From contig DASQOR010000053.1 of the NCBI GenBank assembly GCA_035644395.1, positions 1 through 64,000 on the forward strand: a stretch of DNA of 64,000 nt. The letters are read 5' to 3'. A program made the position numbers and the translations under genes. The notes beneath the pieces were generated by a model. That model did not search any database. It was not told where the DNA came from and was given only the letters and a program-made list of their open reading frames with translations. Each line of letters starts with the position of its first letter. Within the stretch, counting starts at the first letter, position 1. This stretch comes from JBGPLJ01 sp035644395 (GTDB lineage: Bacteria > Pseudomonadota > Gammaproteobacteria > Steroidobacterales > Steroidobacteraceae). Of this stretch, positions 53,500 through 61,984 are shown piece after piece.

Positions 53500-53934
53500 A
53501 TGGGTAGCCAGGCTCACGACCGGTCAGGACGTCCTGCGGGGAACCGACCTGCAGGTGTTGTCGCCGGCGCCCTCGCCCTGCTGGCGGCACTCGCCTCAGC
53601 CGCCTTGCTGGCGGGCGATACCGTGTACCTTTCCGTCAACAAGCCCATCTGCGACGTCAAGAAAATCGTCTGCGTCGCCGGGACGCTCGGCTATGACGTC
53701 AACAGCCGGCTGCTGTGGCTGCGGGGGCGCGTCCAGTTCACGACGGTCCCGGGCCTGCTGCAGATAACCGTGAAGGGCTCCAACCAGCTCGGCCATGTGC
53801 GCTATGCGCCCATGGAGATCAGGCTGCGCGGGCGCGCGAGCGAGATCATCGACTTCAAGATGGTTCCCGACGAGCCGGACGTCTACAGCTGGGCCATCGA
53901 CCACATCGTCTACCTGCCCGGCAAGGATGAGTGA
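53500..53934 (+). CDS. Hypothetical membrane-anchored protein, 144 residues
   Basis: One N-terminal hydrophobic helix (VVAGALALLAALASAALLAG) is followed by an approximately 105-residue soluble part with two cysteines seven residues apart (ICDVKKIVC) that could form a disulphide, and mainly beta-like pattern. I do not recognise the family. GC-rich third positions support coding. It points towards the GH36-like gene. Confidence 0.5.
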   Translation: MGSQAHDRSGRPAGNRPAGVVAGALALLAALASAALLAGDTVYLSVNKPICDVKKIVCVAGTLGYDVNSRLLWLRGRVQFTTVPGLLQITVKGSNQLGHVRYAPMEIRLRGRASEIIDFKMVPDEPDVYSWAIDHIVYLPGKDE

Positions 53935-53977
53935 CGATCGGCAATGGCAATTGGCGCGCCGCGCGACTGACTCGACC

Positions 53978-54307
53978 TCACAGGTTCCCGGGAATGATTT
54001 TCGCCACGACGCGTCTCATGTCCGCTTGCACGCCTTTGCGTTCGGGGTGCGCCCGGACGAACTCCGCGAAGACCAGGTAGGCGACGACGTCGCGAAAGGA
54101 AAGCTCCCGCTCTTTGGGCCATTCGGCGAAGCTCTGTTCGGCCTTCAGCACGATTGCGCGCGCAGCCTCGGGTGCAATCCCGGAGCGCTTGGCCACCACC
54201 TGCGCGTAGAGCGCGTGTCCGGTGAGCTCAGGGCACGAAGCACGAACCTGCCAATATACTTTGAGCACGCCGCGCCCAGCGTGACGCGCGAAGCGCGCCT
54301 CGGTCAT
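53978..54307 (-). CDS. Hypothetical cytoplasmic protein, 109 residues
   Basis: A charged, alpha-helical protein (MTEARFARHAGRG..., then PEAARAIVLKAEQSFAEWP and RDVVAYLVFAEFVRAHP) with no signal peptide. No family is recognised. It is alone on the minus strand between two plus-strand genes and no clear ribosome site was found, so the start is uncertain. Confidence 0.45.
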   Translation of the reverse strand: MTEARFARHAGRGVLKVYWQVRASCPELTGHALYAQVVAKRSGIAPEAARAIVLKAEQSFAEWPKERELSFRDVVAYLVFAEFVRAHPERKGVQADMRRVVAKIIPGNL

Positions 54308-54583
54308 CGGCAGGAGCTTGGCGAGGAGTCCGATTTGCAGTGCCCCGAATTGCGTTGCTCGGCATGTGCAAGAGCTGGCCTCGATTCTAAGCGTTCCATG
54401 GGTCGTTCTGCCTTGGGCGCGCCAATTCAAGGATAACCAGACCAGTAGCCGCCAACTCCACAGGGGACGGTACCCGGTGTACCAGCGCGCACCGAAAGAC
54501 CAACTGCGGTGCAGGACCTGGCGGTGCCGCGATCGAGCCGGCCAGGTTGTCGCTGCGCAAACTTTCTATGCGATGATCCGCAA

Positions 54584-56587
54584 ATGCTGCCTGTTGCCGC
54601 GCTCGCCCTGTCCTCGGTGATTGCCGTCCCCGGCGACGGATTGCGACTCGAAATCGACGCCCAGATGCACAGTCGCGTGGTCGCAACGCTTGACGGCGAA
54701 CAAGCTCTCGGCGATTTTTCCGTCTCCGAAGCTTTAGTCACCACCGGCGGCGAGATCGGGGATTTTGCGCTCGAGAATCACGAGGAAACCGACGTCCAGG
54801 ATGCACTCGGTGCCGGTCGGCTGGTGACGCTGACGGGCCACGCGGGGAGCATTGCCAAGATCGTCAAGGTCACCCGCTACGGCAATCGGCCGCAATGGCT
54901 GACCGTTCAGGTGCGCTATCGCAACGACGGGGACGCTCCAGTCGCGGTGACGGGCTACGTCAATTCGCGCTACCAGTTCGATTCGACGCCGCGGGCTCAG
55001 GAGCCGGCGTTCTGGTCGTACCAGAGCGCTTCGTACGAGAGCCGCCCCGATTGGGTGCTCCCGGTCAAGCGCGACTACCAGCGCAAAAATTTCCTCGGCA
55101 TGAACGACGCGGATTACGGCGGCGGCACACCGGTGCTTGACGTGTGGCGGCGCGACGTCGGGCTTGCCATCGGCCATCTCGAGCTCGTGCCCAAGCAAAT
55201 TTCGCTGCCGCTTTCCCGTCAACGAGACGGCACCGTGCATCTCGCCCTGACGGCATCCCGCGAGAAATCGCTCGGCCCCGGCGCGAGCTTCGACACCGTT
55301 CGCAGCTTCGTCGCCGTGCATCGTGGCGATTACTTCGGTGTCCTGCGTGCCTATCGTGAGCTGATGCTGGCACAAGGCGTGAAGTTGGCGGATTCGCCAG
55401 CCGATGCGTTCGAGCCCATCTGGTGCGCGTGGGGCTATGGGCGCGAGTTCACGCCCGAACAGGTCTTTGAAACGCTGCCGGTCGCCAAGCGACTGGGCTT
55501 TCGCTGGGCAACGCTGGACGACGGCTGGCAGACGGCCATTGGCGACTGGACACCGAATGTCGAGAAATTTCCGCGCGGCGACGCCGACATGAAGGCGCTC
55601 GTCGATCGCATTCACGCCGCCGGACTCAAAGCTCAACTCTGGTGGTCGCCGCTCGCCGCCGCGCCCGCGTCGATGATGCACCGGACGCACAGCGACTGGC
55701 TGCTCAAGAATGCCGATGGCTCCTTTCGCAATATCACGTGGTGGGACTCTCATTATCTATGCCCGGCGATCGGCCCGGTGCGCGCGGACGCCGCGGCGTT
55801 CGTGCGCAAAGCGCTGGTCGACTGGGGCTTTGACGGCTTGAAGATTGACGGCCAGCACTTGAACGCCGCACCGTCCTGCTACAACCCCGATCATCACCAT
55901 GCCTCGCCGGAGGAAGCGTCGGAAGGCATACCGGGCTTCTTCAAGGCGATCTGGGACTCGGCGCAATCGAGCGCACCCGGCTCGGTCGTCGAAATCTGCC
56001 CCTGCGGTACCGGCTATTCCTTCTTCACGCTGCCCTTCATGAACATGGCGGTGGCCTCGGACCCGGAGAGTTCCTGGCAGGTCCGGCTCAAGGGCAAGAC
56101 CTTGAAGGCGCTCGCCGGCGATCGCCTGGCCTATTTCGGCGATCACGTCGAAATGAGTGAAGGCGGCGAAGACTTCGCCTCGACGTTTGCCGTGGGCGGC
56201 GTCATCGGAACGAACTTCGCCTGGCCCGGCGCGCCCGGCAAGAAGGATCCGACGCTCCTCCTGACACCGCATCGCGAAACCGTCTGGAAAAAGTGGACGG
56301 ACCTCTACGCCGCGAAGCGCTTGTCGGACGGTGAGTATCTCGGGTCGCTCTACGACATCGGGTTCGATCGGCCGGAAACGCACGTCGTGCGCAAGAACGG
56401 CACGCTCTACTACGGTTTCTTCGCCCAGCACTTCGCCGGTACCCTGCAGCTGCGCGGGCTCGAACCGGGCCGCTACCAGCTCAGCGACTATGTGAATGGC
56501 CGCGACCTCGGAACCATTGAAGGACCGGCGGCAACACTGCGTGCAAGCTTCGATCACTCGTTGCTGATCGAGGCAAGACCGCGCTAG
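54584..56587 (+). CDS. GH36-like alpha-galactosidase family protein
   Basis: From ATG 54584 the protein has 667 residues with a short hydrophobic N-terminus (LPVAALALSSVIA) that may be a signal peptide. A beta-sandwich (about 20-270) precedes a barrel with WCAWGYGREFTPEQV, RWATLDDGWQ and LKIDGQHL, where Asp is the likely nucleophile, and ASDPESSWQVR, where Asp is the likely acid/base. These are GH36/clan D features. Substrate may be an alpha-galactoside, alpha-GalNAc or a raffinose-type sugar. GTG 54509 is an alternative start. The stop overlaps the convergent amidohydrolase stop by four bases. Confidence 0.85.
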   Translation: MLPVAALALSSVIAVPGDGLRLEIDAQMHSRVVATLDGEQALGDFSVSEALVTTGGEIGDFALENHEETDVQDALGAGRLVTLTGHAGSIAKIVKVTRYGNRPQWLTVQVRYRNDGDAPVAVTGYVNSRYQFDSTPRAQEPAFWSYQSASYESRPDWVLPVKRDYQRKNFLGMNDADYGGGTPVLDVWRRDVGLAIGHLELVPKQISLPLSRQRDGTVHLALTASREKSLGPGASFDTVRSFVAVHRGDYFGVLRAYRELMLAQGVKLADSPADAFEPIWCAWGYGREFTPEQVFETLPVAKRLGFRWATLDDGWQTAIGDWTPNVEKFPRGDADMKALVDRIHAAGLKAQLWWSPLAAAPASMMHRTHSDWLLKNADGSFRNITWWDSHYLCPAIGPVRADAAAFVRKALVDWGFDGLKIDGQHLNAAPSCYNPDHHHASPEEASEGIPGFFKAIWDSAQSSAPGSVVEICPCGTGYSFFTLPFMNMAVASDPESSWQVRLKGKTLKALAGDRLAYFGDHVEMSEGGEDFASTFAVGGVIGTNFAWPGAPGKKDPTLLLTPHRETVWKKWTDLYAAKRLSDGEYLGSLYDIGFDRPETHVVRKNGTLYYGFFAQHFAGTLQLRGLEPGRYQLSDYVNGRDLGTIEGPAATLRASFDHSLLIEARPR

Positions 56588-57681
56588 CGGGTGGTGGGCG
56601 CGAGAATCGCGAGTGCATTTTCGCGATAGACCTTGCGCAGTATCTCGTCCGGCAGATTCATCCCGTAGCCCCGCCACCATTCGGCGTCGGCAGGCCAGAA
56701 CCATTCGTCCTCCGTCTCCATCTGCCGGACGTGCGCGAGATACATCGCGGGATCCGGATCGTTGTCCGTCCCGAACAAAATGCGGTCCGCATGCTGCATC
56801 ATGAAGCGCCGCGCCGTGAACGGCTGGCGAGCGAGTTCCCACATGCGCGCCGCGAAATCGATCTGCACATTGGGGTACTTCGCGAGCAACGCTTCCACGC
56901 GTCCCAGATCGTTCGCCAGATTGAATGCATGCACGGCGATGAACTGGGTATTCGGATGCCGGGCAACTACGGTCTCGAACTTCGCGAGCATCGCCTCAAA
57001 CCCCGGCGTGCCGTTGCCATAGAGCGACCAGTTCGACGACCGACGCAGCTCGTTCTTCTCATCCGGAGGCTGGTAGAACGCAGCCGGTTCGGCGATGTGC
57101 ACGAACACGGGAAGGTGCAATTGGCCGGCCTCATCCCAAAGCGGATCGAAGCGCGCGTCGTCGATGAAATAAGCTTTGTCCCCGACTCGCACCAGACCCA
57201 TGCCCTTGTCCGTCAGTTCACCGAGACCGCGTGCGCCCGCGCGCACGTCTTCGTGAAGTCGCGCGCGCAGCCGGCGGCCATAGCCCGGTCGCTCGATGTC
57301 ATCCTTCAAAAACCCCGCGAACATGACGAACCGGCCCGGATACGCACCGGCATAGCGCGCGACTAGGGTACGAAACGCTGAGCCACTCTCGCCGGTGAAG
57401 ATGAACGTCTGCTCGACATTGAGTTGCTGCTGCAGCTGAACCCACGCGGCGATTTGCTCGGGCGTCGCTGTATAGTCGTGGCTGTGCGCGTCGATCACCG
57501 GCAGGCGAAATCGGCTCAACTCCGTGCGCGGCACGACGAGCGTCGAGACCATCGGCGCTGTATCGAACTGGTTGTTGGGCGGAACATCCGCCGGGCCGAC
57601 CTCGGGCGGACTCGCCGCGAACGCGACCCTGGAAAGCATGGAGACAAAGAGTGCGGCCAAGGCAAGTCCAATACGCTTCAT
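56584..57681 (-). CDS. Exported amidohydrolase-family protein
   Basis: A 365-residue protein with a signal peptide (MKRIGLALAALFVSMLSRVAFA) and an amidohydrolase-2 type TIM barrel: VIDAHSHDY (metal His pair), PVFVHIAEP, IAVHAFNLANDL and LFGTDNDPD (metal Asp). The family removes carboxyl or hydrolyses C-N or lactone bonds; lactone or decarboxylase activity cannot be distinguished. It is periplasmic, so it is not the cytoplasmic GalNAc-6-phosphate deacetylase that the pathway would need. It ends the minus-strand sugar operon. Confidence 0.82.
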   Translation of the reverse strand: MKRIGLALAALFVSMLSRVAFAASPPEVGPADVPPNNQFDTAPMVSTLVVPRTELSRFRLPVIDAHSHDYTATPEQIAAWVQLQQQLNVEQTFIFTGESGSAFRTLVARYAGAYPGRFVMFAGFLKDDIERPGYGRRLRARLHEDVRAGARGLGELTDKGMGLVRVGDKAYFIDDARFDPLWDEAGQLHLPVFVHIAEPAAFYQPPDEKNELRRSSNWSLYGNGTPGFEAMLAKFETVVARHPNTQFIAVHAFNLANDLGRVEALLAKYPNVQIDFAARMWELARQPFTARRFMMQHADRILFGTDNDPDPAMYLAHVRQMETEDEWFWPADAEWWRGYGMNLPDEILRKVYRENALAILAPTTR

Positions 57682-57730
57682 CGTGCAGACTTCCTTCGTT
57701 TTCTTTGGCTTCGCGGCACAATCGGTCCGC

Positions 57731-58717
57731 TCATTGCGCGGGCCCCGCGGTCACACACGCTTGGCGCAGCTGCGCGAGCGCGGCGCCATTCAGCGGTTGG
57801 CCTGCCAGCCGCGCAGCATTAAGTGCCGCGCCGATGACCGGCGGAAACAGCGGCGACTGCCAGTCGAAAGGCAATCGACTCGCCGCGAGTGCAGTACGGA
57901 AGTCGCCGACCAGGGCCGGCGACCCTGCGAACGCACCACCGGAATGCGAGACGGGCAGTGCAACCGTGTCTGGCACCGCGAGCGAGCGGCGAACCGCGAG
58001 GACGGTTCCCACCAGCTCACTCGCCGCTCGCACGAAGATCGCGCGCGCCTCCACGTCGCCGGCATTGGCCGCGTCGTGCACGAGCCGTGCGAATTGCGCA
58101 AACGCGCCCCGGGCCATCGAACTGTCCCCGTAGATGCGGGCGCACACGTCGAGGTCGATGTCGATCCCCAGCCTCTCGCGCACGAGCGCATGCAGTGGGC
58201 CGCGCCCCGCGCGGCCATCGCTCATGCGGGAAAAAAGATTCATGCCTTCGCGCGCGATCCAGTACGCGGAGCCTTCATCGCCGATGAGCTCGCCCCACCC
58301 GCCTGCCCGCGCGTTGCGGCCCGCGAATTCTCCGTAGGCGATCGAACCCGTTCCGGCGACGACGCTGATGCCGTCGCGACAGCCAAGCGACCCCGCCCAG
58401 CTGCAGATCATGTCGTTGCCGCAGCGATACTTCGAGCCGTCGAACAGCGACGACGGCATGGCATCGAGCTGCGCGGTCATCGCGCTGTCTTCGCCATGGG
58501 ACGGTAGCCCGAAAAAGGCCCAGGAAACGTGCGCTGCATCGGTTGCGGCTTTGGCGAGGACCGCGCCGATACCTTCGACAAGCAGAGTGGTGGCCCGCGC
58601 AACGCCTTCAGACAGATAGCTCACGCTGCCGGTCACGTGGCTTGCACGTATCGCGCCCCGGCTGTCGATCAGCGCGTACGCGGTCTTGGTGCCCCCGCCG
58701 TCGACGCCCAGAAACAT
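57731..58717 (-). CDS. BadF/BcrA-type sugar kinase, probably N-acetylgalactosamine or N-acetylglucosamine kinase
   Basis: The 328-residue protein begins MFLGVDGGGTKTAYALID, the phosphate-1 motif of the BadF/NAG-kinase ASKHA family; SVVAGTGSIAYGE is phosphate-2 and GELIGDEGSAYWI the adenosine-side motif. It should phosphorylate an amino sugar in the cytoplasm. Next to an AgaS-like SIS protein this suggests GalNAc kinase. The start is one base after the SIS gene stop. Confidence 0.85.
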   Translation of the reverse strand: MFLGVDGGGTKTAYALIDSRGAIRASHVTGSVSYLSEGVARATTLLVEGIGAVLAKAATDAAHVSWAFFGLPSHGEDSAMTAQLDAMPSSLFDGSKYRCGNDMICSWAGSLGCRDGISVVAGTGSIAYGEFAGRNARAGGWGELIGDEGSAYWIAREGMNLFSRMSDGRAGRGPLHALVRERLGIDIDLDVCARIYGDSSMARGAFAQFARLVHDAANAGDVEARAIFVRAASELVGTVLAVRRSLAVPDTVALPVSHSGGAFAGSPALVGDFRTALAASRLPFDWQSPLFPPVIGAALNAARLAGQPLNGAALAQLRQACVTAGPAQ

Positions 58718-58718
58718 G

Positions 58719-59855
58719 CTACGCGTCCTCCGGCCAGCGGTGGATGCTGACGCCCTGCACGACGCGATTGACGACGCCAGCCACGTTCGGACGGTCGGGA
58801 GCCAAGCCAAACTCCAGCGATTGTCGGAGCGCCAGGATCTGCGCGAACACGACATCGAGCAGCGCCATCTCGAGATCGCTTGCGCTGTTGAGACCCTCGA
58901 ATTCGAGTCCCTCCACGTTGTCCAGGTCTCGGCCGCCCGTGCCCAGCGCAACAATGGCACCCGCGCGGTCGTCGCGGCGCAGCTCGTGAAGCAGATCGCA
59001 GTCGTAAGCCCGCGTGTAGCCGTCGTTCGACAGGAACAGAACAATCAGGGTGCGATCGTTGACGACCGTTTTGGGGCCGTGACGAAAGCCCAGGACCGAT
59101 TCCGACATCGCAGCCGTCCGGCCATCGGTGAGCTCGAGCATCTTGAGCGCCGCCTCCGCAGCCAGCCCACGCAATTCGTTACTGCCGAGGTAGACGACAC
59201 GCTCGAATCGTCGCAATGCGAGCTGCTGCGCCAAGGCGTGCGCCCCGGTCATTGCGGCGGCCGCAGCGCTGGCGATGCGCGGCACGCGATCGGGCGCGAG
59301 CGCGCCGAGCGCCAATGCCGCCGTGAGCACCATGGACGTAAAACTCGAGGTCATCGCAAAGCCACGATCGTTCGTCTCATCCGGCAGCAGCAGTGTCACT
59401 GCGCTCGGCAAAGTCGCCGCCCGCTTCGCCAGCGCGCCGTCCGGATTGCAGGTGATGATCAAGTGATGCGCCGCGCTCAGCATCTGTTCGGCGAGATCGA
59501 TGGCAGCGACGCTCTCCGGACTGTTGCCGGAGCGCGCGAACGACACCAGCAATGTCGGTACAGTGCGCTGCAGGTGAAGTTGGGGCCCCGACACCAGATC
59601 AGTAGTCGCGACCGCGTCGACGCGGCGTTGCAAATGCCGGACGAGTGCCGGTGCCAGGCACGTACCGATAAAAGCGGACGTACCCGCTCCCGTCAGCACA
59701 ATGCGCAGCTCCGGATTCTTGAGGAGCGGCGCGAGAAATCCATCGAGCCGTGCCCGTTCGCGTGCGACCAGCGCCGCAATGCGCGGCCACACCTCAGGCT
59801 GCTGAGCGATTTCACGGGCGGTCGCGGATGGTGCGATGGCAGTCACGAAGTACAC
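58719..59855 (-). CDS. agaS: SIS-domain galactosamine-6-phosphate deaminase/isomerase (AgaS-like)
   Basis: Two SIS domains fill 378 residues: IVLTGAGTSAFIG and VSFARSGNSPESV in the first, VVYLGSNELRGLAAEAALKMLELTDG and SVLGFRHGPK in the second. This order matches AgaS rather than GlmS or simple phosphosugar isomerases. AgaS converts galactosamine-6-phosphate to tagatose-6-phosphate and ammonia. The start is uncertain: GTG 59855 or GTG 59846; it overlaps the KbaZ-like gene either way. Confidence 0.85.
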   Translation of the reverse strand: MYFVTAIAPSATAREIAQQPEVWPRIAALVARERARLDGFLAPLLKNPELRIVLTGAGTSAFIGTCLAPALVRHLQRRVDAVATTDLVSGPQLHLQRTVPTLLVSFARSGNSPESVAAIDLAEQMLSAAHHLIITCNPDGALAKRAATLPSAVTLLLPDETNDRGFAMTSSFTSMVLTAALALGALAPDRVPRIASAAAAAMTGAHALAQQLALRRFERVVYLGSNELRGLAAEAALKMLELTDGRTAAMSESVLGFRHGPKTVVNDRTLIVLFLSNDGYTRAYDCDLLHELRRDDRAGAIVALGTGGRDLDNVEGLEFEGLNSASDLEMALLDVVFAQILALRQSLEFGLAPDRPNVAGVVNRVVQGVSIHRWPEDA

Positions 59856-61114
59856 GCACGCTCATAGGGACGCAACGCGGAGGCGATGCCATCGCCGAGC
59901 AGCGCGTCGACGGAGGCTTCGAGCTGGCCTGCGCGGATGGCAGCGTACTGACGCGGGAGATACTGGCTCACCAGCGTCAGAGGCAAGGGGTGGTTTCGCA
60001 AGTTACTGAGCAAAGCCGTGCTGGCCTGCTGAACGTCCGGATGCGGCCAATAGTAACGGATGCGATCGCTCAAGCTGTAGGCGAGATCGAGCGGCTCCGT
60101 GGCGGCATCGCGATAGTGGCTGCGCCAGTGGCGCGGATCCGCGCGCATCACCCGCAAGACCGTTTCGCGCAGATCCGAGCGCTGGTCGATGCCGGGCAGT
60201 TCATGTTCGATCGCAGCCAGGGCCCAGAGCGTCTCGCGCAGCGCGAACGTCGCGCCCGGTCCCACTTTAAGTATCGCAAAGTGATCGCGCACGAGCGCCC
60301 GCAGGTTTTCCGGCGTCTGGTAATCGGTGGAATGTGCCTCGAAGACGAACTGCGCGTCACGCGCAATGAAGGCACTGAGGACGCGGGCGTTCTCGGGGCG
60401 GTAGTCGACGACCTTGTGATGATCGAATTCAACGCCAGGCTGCACGACGAGCGCGATGATGCGTGGCCACACTGCGTCGAGGCCCGCCTCGGTGAACGCC
60501 ATGCGGTGTGCCGCGATTGTCGCCTGCGCGGACTCCGGCGTGGTCACCGCGAGCTGTTCGAGCTCTTCGGCCGCGCCACCCGGCGTCGGCACCTCGGTGC
60601 CGATCACATAGGCCGGCGGCTCGCCACCCTGCTGTTGCCACGTCCGCTCCGCAATGGCGCAGAGCCGTGCCGCACGCGTTGCGACAACCCGCTCCGGAAG
60701 CGTCGACGGGTCGTCAGCACAGGCCATCGAACAATCGAGATGGATCTTGCGAAAACCCGCAGCGACGTACTGACTCACGAGTTCATCGGAGTGCGCCATC
60801 GCGGCGGCGGCCTTTTCCTTCTGCCAGACGTTGGGGCCGAGATGATCGCCCCCGAGCCACAGACGCTCGAGTGGAAATGCCGCGCGCAGCGCGATGGTCT
60901 CGACGAAACGACGGAAGTCCGCCGGCGTAAGGCCCGTGTACCCACCAAACTGGTTCACCTGGTTGCACGTGGCTTCGATCAGGAGCGGTGAGCCGCTGGC
61001 CTTCGCGACGTGCATCGCGGCCTCGATGACCCAGGGATGCGCGGAGCAGAGCGAATAGATTCCAACCGCCTGCCCCCGCTTGTGGCGCGCAATGATGTCG
61101 AGCAACGGCTTCAT
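59843..61114 (-). CDS. kbaZ: Tagatose-bisphosphate aldolase-type Z subunit (KbaZ/GatZ-like)
   Basis: The 423-residue protein has VGIYSLCSAHPWVIEAAMHVA, EATCNQVNQFGGYTG, LWLGGDHLGPNVWQ, HLDCSMACADDP and IGTEVPTPGGA, typical of GatZ/KbaZ/AgaZ proteins. These were described as helper subunits of class II tagatose-1,6-bisphosphate aldolase; free-standing forms have been proposed to be kinases. No KbaY/GatY catalytic partner is visible in the window. ATG 61114 overlaps the permease stop as ATGA. Confidence 0.9.
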   Translation of the reverse strand: MKPLLDIIARHKRGQAVGIYSLCSAHPWVIEAAMHVAKASGSPLLIEATCNQVNQFGGYTGLTPADFRRFVETIALRAAFPLERLWLGGDHLGPNVWQKEKAAAAMAHSDELVSQYVAAGFRKIHLDCSMACADDPSTLPERVVATRAARLCAIAERTWQQQGGEPPAYVIGTEVPTPGGAAEELEQLAVTTPESAQATIAAHRMAFTEAGLDAVWPRIIALVVQPGVEFDHHKVVDYRPENARVLSAFIARDAQFVFEAHSTDYQTPENLRALVRDHFAILKVGPGATFALRETLWALAAIEHELPGIDQRSDLRETVLRVMRADPRHWRSHYRDAATEPLDLAYSLSDRIRYYWPHPDVQQASTALLSNLRNHPLPLTLVSQYLPRQYAAIRAGQLEASVDALLGDGIASALRPYERACTS

Positions 61115-61983
61115 GCCGATTCCTCCGGTTGCAGCGCAAGCATCAGCGCGGCAAGGAGGGCGAGCACGATGCCCGCCAGCTTGAACGGGCCGGGCATGAC
61201 GCCAACGAGCGCGAGCGAAATGATCGCGGTCAGGAGCGGCGCCCCGGCGTTGACGAGCGGTGACACAATGATGGCCTTGCCGTACCGGAAGGCGAACACC
61301 AGCGTGAGCGCACCGATGGCGTTCAGCACCTGGATGGCGGCTGCAAGACCCGGACCGTCAATTCCGTAGTTGATGGGTTGCGAGAAGTCGGTCATCGCCA
61401 GTGCAACCGGTGCGAACAGCAAACCGCTCAGAGTCATGTAGAAGAAGATGCTCGCGGCGTCCATGGTCGCGTTCGCGAGCTTGATGAAATACGCCTGGAT
61501 GCCCCAGGCGGCCAGGATCGCCAGTGCGAGCACGAACCAGAGCCCGTAGCCCGCGAGCTCACCGTCAGCGCGATAGTCGAAGAGCGGCAGCGCCAGCAAC
61601 GCGAGCCCGATCCCGGCGAGACCAAGTTTGCCGGTACGCTCCTTGAGGAGCGTGAACGAGAGCGCGATGGTGAGTGCGGGCGACAGCGAAATGATTGGAA
61701 AAATCAGGTACGGCGGGCCGATGCGCACCGCGTGAAAGAGGAGGAGCTGCCCGCCCGCGCCAAGGATGCCGATCGCAAAACCCAGCGCGACGGAACGGCC
61801 ATCGCGCTTCAGCGGCTGATCGCTCCAGCGCAGCACGACCAGCGCCGGCGGAATCATCGTCAGCGACCAGACGACGTAGTTCAGGGTCTCCGGCACGCCA
61901 TGTTCGCCGGGCAGGCCGGCGAATGCGCCCCAGACACCCCACAGCAGCGTCGTGATCAGCGCATGCAGGAGCCACGCGCTCAT
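61111..61983 (-). CDS. EamA/DMT-family permease, probable sugar transporter
   Basis: A 290-residue inner-membrane protein with about ten hydrophobic helices in two EamA-like halves (WLLHALITTLLWGVWGAFAG at the start, LAGIVLALLAALMLAL at the end). The C-terminal half contains NAGAPLLTAIISLALVGVMPG. Coupling to the KbaZ-like gene and to the outer-membrane receptor suggests uptake of galactose-type amino sugars. One base separates it from the receptor stop codon. Confidence 0.8.
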   Translation of the reverse strand: MSAWLLHALITTLLWGVWGAFAGLPGEHGVPETLNYVVWSLTMIPPALVVLRWSDQPLKRDGRSVALGFAIGILGAGGQLLLFHAVRIGPPYLIFPIISLSPALTIALSFTLLKERTGKLGLAGIGLALLALPLFDYRADGELAGYGLWFVLALAILAAWGIQAYFIKLANATMDAASIFFYMTLSGLLFAPVALAMTDFSQPINYGIDGPGLAAAIQVLNAIGALTLVFAFRYGKAIIVSPLVNAGAPLLTAIISLALVGVMPGPFKLAGIVLALLAALMLALQPEESA

Positions 61984-61984
61984 T

